NCBI GenBank assembly: GCA_963669155.1
Contig: OZ022576.1
Span: 28,377,438-28,441,437, forward strand
From: Arbacia lixula
Taxonomy: Eukaryota; Echinodermata; Echinoidea; Arbacioida; Arbaciidae
Direction of reading: 5' to 3'
Length of the DNA stretch: 64,000 bases
The notes under the pieces were generated by a model. The model made no database searches. It was not told the origin of the DNA and saw nothing but the letters and a program-made list of their open reading frames with translations. Within the stretch, counting starts at the first letter, position 1; every line of letters starts with the position of its first letter. Made by a program: the position numbers and the translations under genes. This document shows, one piece after another, positions 36,701 through 46,464 of this stretch.

Positions 36701-39700
36701 CTTCCCCACATACAGATAGGGCTCTTCCACCATTGAAGAGGAATTGTAATTTGTCAAAATCTGGATTGGGTGAGCTCGACACTGTAAATGTCATCTCAAC
36801 ATGGCTTTTCATTCCTGAACAAAAAGCGAGCGTATGGCTGGTCTTTCTCCTTTTATTCTTTACGCTGATTTCATGAGCTGCATATTTGTGGCTTGATTGA
36901 ATTTGTGAAATCAGTTGCGGGCAGACTCCTTTCATCGTCGTCGGCTTTCCCCGTGCTGAAAGCAGGCTGTGCGCGCCTTCCATCTTCCTCAAGGCCGGCC
37001 AAACAGCGTAGCCCTAAATGATACATAAAAGCAGCAAATTTTGTCTCATCACCTCTTTGTGATATTGTTGGGTTTTTGCCCTCTCATCAACCCGCTCATT
37101 GTATCATCGAATAAAGGGCGGATTCATAGATCGTTATGTTCTCTGGCTGTGTCGGAATATATATCCATCAAATCAATACCATCACTCAGGCCGCCTCTAC
37201 GATCGAGGGCAGTATACACAAAGCAATTTGATCAATACCACTACATAGAAGCAGAAGCCATTGTTTCCATAACATTTAGACGGTTTAGACATTAATTTTG
37301 ATGCAGTTTTGGTCCAATTGAGTTAATGCATTATGTGCATTTAGATAATTACACCATAAAACTGGGCATGCATGGCCTCATCACCACAGTAATAATGTAT
37401 CATACAATTTAATTAGCAAGTCAGACAAGTTAACAGTTTGAAATCCCAATTTGTAGCTTCATGTCACTTATTCCAATCCCCATAGGATTCTGCTACATAA
37501 CCTGTCATGTTGTACTGGCTCGGCCTGGCTAGGGCAATGCCCTCTCTCTATATGAATGACAACACAACTGTAAAGATAAACGATAAACTTGTAATTAGCG
37601 AAAAAAAATACTCATATAGTTTGAAGTATGTTTTGTTCACCCATACATATATTTCAGTGATTGAACTTTTATGGCCTTCTGAAAGCATCATGTTTCAACA
37701 TTCTGTCTTTTCTTAAAGCTGTTTATTAAATAGGAATGAAACAGGGGATTTCACTTTCCTTTGGTCAAGGTGGGACTTTAGCATGGCTGGGCACACACAC
37801 ATATTAACTCTTCTTGAGCTAGACAAACTGCTGCTCTCTGGAATTTATGTGTAGTGTTTGTATCAAAATGAAATAATGGTGCTCAAAGGTTTAAACCATG
37901 AAGGACATTTGCATGAATCATTGAATGACAAGAATGATAATCATTGAATGACAAGAATGATATCCTACTAACTCTCTGTCAAAAAAACATGCCGTTTGGA
38001 GGAATCATATGATTAGTTTTGATTTTAATTTTTAATTGGGTATATAGGTCTGGCCCCAGTGTTGGCTCAGCCTACAGAAAAATTACCCTTTTAAGGAATT
38101 TCTTGATTGGTGTTGACTTCCTTGGGTTCCATGGAAGATCCCTATCCTAAGTGTGCCACAGACCAATGAAACCATTAAAGGCCTGTCCAAGACTGGCAAG
38201 ATAAGCAAGAGCAATAGAGGCCTTGTGTACTATTTTGCATTATCATCCACAAGCCTAGCCTATAGCCTACTGGATAGTGTCGCTGCCTGGCAAGCAGTAA
38301 ATTGCAGGTTTATACCTGCCTGCCCCTCTTTTTCTTTGCTTATATTCTAATAAATTGATAAATCCTATCTTATTACTGCGGAGAGTAAAAGCAAACTAAA
38401 GATTGCACCATCTGTTGCCTCTCCACAAATAATACTTCGATGAGCAAGAATGTTCTTGCTCTCCTTTAACAAAATAACATGCCCTTTTCAGGAACCATAT
38501 GTGACTGATATCTATATTTCTTTTGGTCTATATTAAGGTTGGGCCTTTACCCTGGCTGGGCCCACAGACTGATGATGCCATGAAGGGCCTCTGCAAGAAT
38601 GGCAAGAAGAATATTCTTCTGGTGCCGATCGCCTTTGTCAACGACCACATCGAGACCCTGCACGAACTTGACTTGGAATACGCAACTGAACTGGCTGAAG
38701 AGGTGAGTACTCAATGAAAAGCACGAATATTATCATAGATGTGTTCTCTTTGGTCTCATTAATTGTTTTTTATGTTGATTATTGATTTATTTTAATATTG
38801 AGTAATTTCTTTTATTCATGTAATCATTCTCTGTATTCACTGATATTAAATCAAATGATTTGTGTAATTTCAAAACCATCTTCAGCTTTATTCATCACAA
38901 CCACTCTTTATTATCACTTATAATGATTTATTTGCCAAATGATTTTGGTCTTGGCGATCTTCTTGCAGTTCTATTGCTTTAAATGCGATCTTGTACTCTT
39001 CCTTTTATTTTACATTCATTGTTATTGGTTCTTGTAACTTAAAAACCATCTTCAGATCTATTCATTAACCTATGTTTATTATCACTCAGAAGTAGTTTTC
39101 AAAGGATTTAGTTCCCGATTAGTTTGCTCCAATTCTTTTAATCTATTGCTGTGAATGGAATTATAAACAGGTACTCCCCTTTTTATATTACAGATGTTAA
39201 CCTTTTTTTGAAGTTTGGTGGGTGTGAGGCAAACAATGTCAGACATGTAACATGAGATATGTGATATCTATTTTTTATGTGAGGGCAAGAAATCTTTCAC
39301 ACTGATGGCAAATCTTTTCCATTCAGGGAACTGCAAAGAAAGAAGCACATAAATGAAATAAGCATGGAATCAGCATTAATGTTCTGATTGGTAGAGTGCG
39401 AGAACCAACCATCTAATGAATATTCTTAGCTGCCATTTTGCATACTAAACAAATTTTATCTGCTCCTAGCACAACTAAGTTATTTTCCAGACCAAAGAGT
39501 TCAATTTAAGAAATACGCTGTAAGTTGTCTACATGGCGTAACCAAGTTACATCGTACAATTGTGTGGTTGCCAAGGACGAAGGTTTTTCAGTACCCCAGA
39601 CATCCAAGCCAGTGGCACGGGTTGAGCCTTGCAGAAGGCATGCCTGGCTAAGTCCTCTTCTTGTGCCAGGTAAAACGCTGCTCTATGGGATTTGTGTGTA

Positions 39701-42700
39701 TTACTGATAAAAACATACATACATGGGACTTAAAGGGTTAATTGCATTTGCTCAGTGTTTGGTGTGTCACCGGGTAACGACATGGTCCCAAATTGAAACT
39801 CTCACATTGCAGTGTTCAGTGATGAGAGTGACATTTACCAAAATTAAAAACATTCCAAACTCGCATGACGACACCGTCAATACGTCACTTTCAATCAATC
39901 ATTTCGCTTTGAACTTTCCTGTGCGTACGTCCTGATCATTCTGATTAGCACATTAGTGATCAATGTTATTAACGGAACTATACATGAGATGAATTTCTAG
40001 TGGCCTTCCGATTATGTCTATCACAAGGCTTGCTGTGAATACCAGAACTAAATATGACTCTCCTGTATTGTGCCAACTGCTCTTTCAGTGATCAATGTCA
40101 TTAGCAGCAATGTAAATTTGCTAAGTTTGTTATCAACAGGGGCTCTATTATCTGTGATATTATCCTAGTGCTATTTTTGTATATTTTTTTATCAGAAGTC
40201 TGTTCAGAGCTATCCAGATCTAAATTGGTCACTGTACAATTTATTGTACCTACTGATCAGCAGATATAAATATAGGATTAATACGACCTTCCCATTGTCC
40301 ATGTCATACATGTACATGTACGTATGAATTCCCAGGGAGATTTTTGGAATATTAGAACTAGATATTACGTCGCTGGGTGATTGAAATTGCACTTCAGTGT
40401 GATCAGCAATAGATGTGGAATAAATTTGGAATGACCTTCCCATTGTCCTAGTCATAACTAGATCTATGTAATGTAGCTAGACTACATTTTTATTGCAGAG
40501 CCAAGATGTATGTCATAGGTGAAAATGAGATGAAAGAAGGTTTGGTATAAAATGAGAGGAATTATAGAGCCTGTCTTGCTGGTAGATTCTGAACACAGCT
40601 TGATGGTGTATGAGGTGGAATAGCTATAAACAATATAATGGAGAATTACTTATTTTAGAAGATGCATATTTATGTACGTCGGATAGAGGCATACTAATAT
40701 GTCCCCCATACCCATACCCCACTTCATACAGATACAAATACAGGACACACACACACACACACACTCCCTCATCCCTCTTCCATACAGATAAAGGATGGGG
40801 GCATATCTGAGATACAACCCCTCTGCCCACCCTTCCAACCACCACCATTGTGACTTGTACTTGTGTATAGTCCTTCCTTAGCTTTAATAGCATTATACAG
40901 GTGAGACAACATCACTCAGTTCCCTGTCTGTAAAGTAGTCGCTTTATTGACTGTTCAATGTATATACGTTGGAGCACATTGTAAGTGAACCTGTTGCCTT
41001 TTATATCGATTTCAGGGGTGTTGCATTGCCATCCTATTTCATTACCTTCTACATTTCAATTATGAATGAATTATTTATATGAAAAGAAATTCATATGTCA
41101 AGCATGATGTATGACACATGCAGATTTTCCATTCTGTTACGAGAAGGATATTAAGATACATCGAAATGGGGGGGGGGGGGGGGGGGTGGTTATCACTATA
41201 GATTGCAAGTGTGGCTTTTTTGAATTGGGGAAAAAATTAACACATCAATATAAGGGGGAAAGGAAAGGGGTGGGTTGTTTGTCACTACCGATTGCAAATA
41301 TGGCCTTGTGATTTGGGGTAAATTGGTAACACGGACATATCTGGATTCTGATAGTGACATTACAAGCACTCTGAACAATTCAATTTGTGATGGATTAGAT
41401 TGGAACCCACATGTACTCATTAGTTTTTTATGTTTCATCAATCATCAGTTGTTATGTCATACATGTGCGTTTCTCAGAAGGCGATTTCATTCTACCCTGT
41501 GTGTGAAATCAAATCCAAGGTACAGGGGAGCAATCGAGTGATATAACATAAAAAGTTCATTTACAAGTCTACTCACGATATCGGTCAGCTTTCAAAAGGG
41601 CTTTTCCTATGATCTGCTGCCACTAACAAATAATGAATTTGAATTTTATTCATAGCATGTCGTCTGTTGTTCGTACAGCAGATTATGCAGGACTCGCACT
41701 TCTTAGTAACTGAGTGGAGAAAAGTCAGCCCACAAATACGCGGCCCCTGTAAAAAATGGGTTAACAAGTTTAAATATTGGGCAGGGTAAAAAAAGAAAGA
41801 ATGGATTTGTTCATGGTGTGGTGTGATAGTTATAGAAAAATAGTTTCATGCGGTACTGTTTTTTCAAGAAAGAGTACACATTGGCTCATAGCATGTGAAA
41901 GTGACACTGGCGAGAGCCCATTATGTAAGAACGCATTCGGAAGTCAGCTTCACTGCAGTATGTCGAGAAGCTGGCAGAAGCTGGTCTATGAGCTGCTTTT
42001 AATTGGATCATTTAAGGGATAATTGATTGACAAGGCTTACGTCACATGTGACGCTATGCCTCATGGATGAATGGATGTGTCACCCCCACGATGCTTAAAT
42101 CTGGAGGTTGCAAGGAACTAATGACCATCAAGCATTACATATAAATCTAATCTACCCAATCAAAGAGTTAAATCTTATTGTGCCAGAGGCATATATGTCC
42201 GCAGTACATGCCCTCAAAAAAACACTGAGAACTCTGCCAATATCAAAAATTAAAACATGTGACTTATATGGTTATGAAGGAGGGACATTTGGCTTTCTAA
42301 TCAAGCATAAAGATATATACACTTTTATTTCATTTTGGGGGAAAATTCAACATTTATATGAGTGCTTAGGATTAGTAGATAACGGTTGAAAAGAGCATGA
42401 ATTTTCTACAAGTCTTATATTCATTGTTTTTCCATGCAACACTGCTGCTCGCTCAAAATACAAAATCTGTTCAACACGCAAGGGGTTTTTCGCACAGCAC
42501 AATAAGAGTAAATGCTGACACAGGGATATTTCTTTTTTGTAACAAGACATTATAAATGGATATTTTGATTTTGTGGTTGAAAATGAAGTTGACTGACAAC
42601 TCAGCAGTAGCAGAAAATGCATGGGATAACCAGCACCAATCAGACTGGGATGGCTTCAGTGCATCTTCCAAGAATAGCACTGGTACACACATAGGGTAAA

Positions 42701-45700
42701 GGAAGCCATCAATATCCGCCTCAAACCCAATAATTTCAATCAAGACAACGGGATCGTTATCCCTGAATTTTGGATTCGTACAATATGCCACCATGACACT
42801 CCCCGACCACCTTGTATCGACACGCCATAGCAGCTCATTGTAAGTTTGAAGCTAGCCATTGTTACCGCCCAACAATGCGCACCTATTAGCAGCCCTTTGA
42901 CTGGTCAATCACCCGTAATTGCTGGCCAGTGGCTTTGTTCTTTGTCGGTAACTTGTTACCGCCCAACGATGCAAGCCGCATCAATGGTCTATTGTTGGTC
43001 AAATACCCGGATGCGCTGGCCAATATTATTGGACCATTTATGAGCGGGTTTCAGTTAGTGCGCTGCACTGGCCAACTTTAAACCCCTACTTACTACAATT
43101 TTGTATCACACCTGACGAAGTGTTGCAGTGGCACACGAAACGTTGTGATCTTTTTAGATTCCGTTGATCATACGATTATCACTAGCGGATTATCCACAAT
43201 GAGTAACATATTTAGCATTATGCTGTTCTAATTGGATCGTCTGGCAGATGATTGATTGACAAGGCTTACCTTGTATTACCATGGCGATGCACAATTACTG
43301 CCCTTGTCTGGGTGGTTGCAGGGAGATAATGATGAGCTAGGTGTTAGAGATAATGAGGACAGGCACAGAACTCATGGTGATGGACATCACCATTTTCAGA
43401 GAGGAAATGAAGAATTGCAGAGTCACTATAAATCAGGTTATGTTAAAGGTGGCATGTCCCTTTTGCCAGTCAAAAACATTTTAAAGTTGTGTGGAAATGT
43501 AGATTCAGAAATTCCACAAAAAATATATTGTAACGGGTTTATAATGGCCTTTACAGTTGATATTGATTTTTGTATGGATTGTCAAAGAAATACAGTCTAC
43601 GTAACTGCAGACTCTCACACTCATGACGTGATGTTAAAAACTCAATCTAATTGACACCATTAATGTTGTATGCAGGAATGCTTCTTGTCAAGTTTGTATT
43701 ATGATTATTATTATAAAAGCACATATAGTATTATTGTTAGCTTCATCCTTACCTTTGTAAAAGAAGCTGAGCCTCGGAGACAATAGACACAGGAGGGTTT
43801 ATTTTTCACACATTTTCTGAATTCTGCATCACTGTTAAGTTTCATATTTTACAAACTTGATGTAAACACAACAAAAAAAGTAAGTCCCCCCAAGCAGGAT
43901 TGTTCCTTAACTTATTGACTAACTTCTGTGTGAAAATCACATTAATCCGATTAGTCATGCATGAGTGGGCAAATTTTAAAGGCAAAAATGTCACTTTTCA
44001 AAAGTCACAAGGGAAATTTTGGGATTCTGTCATGAATTTTTGATGAATTCCATTTCTGGTGCATAATTTATGTCCTTTCATTGTTTGTCATCCATCTCTT
44101 GATACACTAACACCTATCCCGACACTTAACCCATTGTTCTGGTTGAGTGAGCACCGTTTAACAAATACTCATCCCTCTTGAGTTTGAAACTTATAAAAAC
44201 CCTTAATTTTGGCGAAAAAATAAAACTCTGGATATTTTGACAAAGATGTAGCATGACCTGTTATGTAAACATAAGAAGTCATTTTCGTGTCGTGTTTGAG
44301 TGAATACACTTTAAAAATCGCACAAGAAATGCCAAAATGTACCATTAAAATGGCATAAACAATTAAAAGATTAAAAAATTAAAAAAGTGACAGTTCTGCC
44401 TTTAAAATTTGCCCACTCATGCATGACTAGTTGGATTAATGTGATTTTCACACAAAAGTTAGTCAACAAGTTAAGGAATAATCCTGCCAAATTATTTTGC
44501 CCAAAACCTTGCAGAGAGCTCCTGAGTATGTATGCCCTTGGACAAAGGGGTTTGCCCACGCTTGTTCCTCTTGACCCAGGTGTTGTAGATACCAAAACAG
44601 GCACTGTAGAAAACATGATGAATTTTATGTATTTTCAATAGATATATGTTCAGAATATGTCAGTGTCTGTATTTACCAGCAGTGAAGAATTTTCAGATTA
44701 GTTATTTTCTAGCTTTACTCATTTAATATGAAAGTACCAGAGCCTTATCCCACTGCACCTGACATTAATTTAACAATTAGTAGCAATGTGTTTTGAGAAA
44801 TCAGATTAGTTTTATCTCTGCAATACTTGCTATTTCAATTGATCCTTTCAACCAAGGTGAAGCATGGCACATGTAGCTCTGGTGATCCCATTTGAGTTGA
44901 ACTCTGTTGCTGCTTTCTCTTTCCTCTGATGCAGTGTGGGGCGGAGAATGTTAGAAGGGCAGCATCTCTGAATGACAGTCAGATCTTCATTGAGGTAGGT
45001 GGCGATGTGGTTGCTAGGCAGCCAGCTACATGGTTACAAGTGTGGTAATGAGGAGATCACTGCTTTCTATCCACAATTCAGTAAAACCTGTGTATAAAGA
45101 CCACTCAAAGGAGATGAGAAATATAGTTTTAATGAGCAGGTGGTCCTTATGTACAAGTTACTTTGATACAGGTTTCAATGACAAACATTGTTATAAAGGG
45201 GAAAATGGCCTTTATGGGCAGGTGGTCTTTCTATACAGGTGATTGTTAGAACAGGTTATACTATATTCTGATAGATGAAGGAAGAGGAGTTCAAGTATTT
45301 GTACCAAGTTTTAGACTGGCCAGCTGTCAGAAAATCACATTTTAGACAGTGTATAGCAGATGTTTGTTGTAACAAGCTAATCACTCAGAAAGATTCACTA
45401 GGCGGCCTTATTCAGGTGGTAAATTCTGATCGCTACTTGTCTGCACCGAGGCAGATCACTTCAATGATTAGTGGCACAAACACATCATCTTACTCTCTAT
45501 TCACCTCATCCATGCAGGTATATAAATATCACTCTGTTTCTTGAATTTGGATGAGAAATGCACTGATGAAAATAGAACACATTGGTATTTGTGATGAGTT
45601 GTTGTTGACTGTCCTTTTAAGAGTATGATCCCTCTGGCCTGATTTTCGGTTTAGACTTTTAAGAAATGTCACGTCCAAGTGTGTCTAGAATATTCATTTA

Positions 45701-46429
45701 TGTATTTGGGCTAAAAAGGAAACCTACTTCTGAGGGTTTTTACTGTAAATCAGACATGTTTAGTTATAACGTCTGTCTCATGCAGTGATGGATGTAAGTG
45801 ATGGATTAAACAAGTACTGTGAGTAAGCAAAGGTAGGGGAGTGTGCGTAAATGAATATTCACCTTTCGCATTTTACAATGGCATTACAAGAAATGCCCTG
45901 TTATGAGAAGAGTGTTGCCAGAGAGGAATGAACCCATTTTAGTTGAATGCAGCAGCAGCAATTATAAGAGAGATCCAATTTGGTTTATCAGGACATTAAT
46001 GTATCAGGACCAATATTAATTTGTTTTCATGATTTGCATAATCTTGCTCCCATTTTCTCTATTTTTTTTATATTATTTGCTTTTCTCTATTCCTTTCTTA
46101 ATCTCCTATTTTTCTTGTGACCTTTAACAATTTGTTCCCATTTCTGTTTTTTCCTTCTCCCCTATTTCATATTCTCTTTCTTTGCGTTTGCATTAATATG
46201 TTGTCTAATATGTTTATTTATTATGTTTAATCATTTTGCTTTCTTTTCTCACTGCCACCCCATCCTCTCCTTCACTCTGTGTGTCTCACTGTCTCTTCTT
46301 GCTCTCCTCTCTCCTCTCTGTTCTCTTTTCTCTGCCTTTTCATCTTTCTTGCCCTTATGTCTCTCTGCTCTCTCTCTCTTTCTTTGTCTCTCTATCTCTC
46401 TGTCTCCGAATTTCGCTCATTCCTATATA

Positions 46430-46464
<35 letters not shown>

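Larger units (their letters stand above)
24400..38537 (+). other. FECH intron (14.1 kb), largest
   Basis: Holds, in order, a dispersed repeat (26060-26205), a duplicated fold-back with a terminal perfect hairpin (26265-26689), the 157-bp array (28183-29400), a zinc-finger remnant (29639-29785), a TTAA element (31432-31831), an 18-bp minisatellite (about 33695-33770), a poly-G run (34064-34084), a 150-bp repeat with an inserted fold-back (35067-35560), a small MITE (36309-36388) and a tRNA-like SINE (38262-38340). No further exon was identified. Confidence 0.7.
38703..44934 (+). other. FECH intron (6.2 kb)
   Basis: Contains a TTAA MITE (39649-39741), an AC microsatellite (about 40741-40764), a G-run (41168-41186) followed by an 89-bp diverged duplication, a pair of direct repeats (about 41999-42041 and 43230-43270) bracketing AT-rich sequence with open frames, and an inverted-ended element (43880-44500). 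Confidence 0.65.

Noticed and set aside
43112..43150. CTGACGA..GAAAC pattern resembling a hammerhead ribozyme core, as carried by some Penelope-like elements
   Set aside because: The first stem II pair would be A-C, and no stem III with a proper NUH cleavage site follows (GTTGTG gives a G), so the fold fails.
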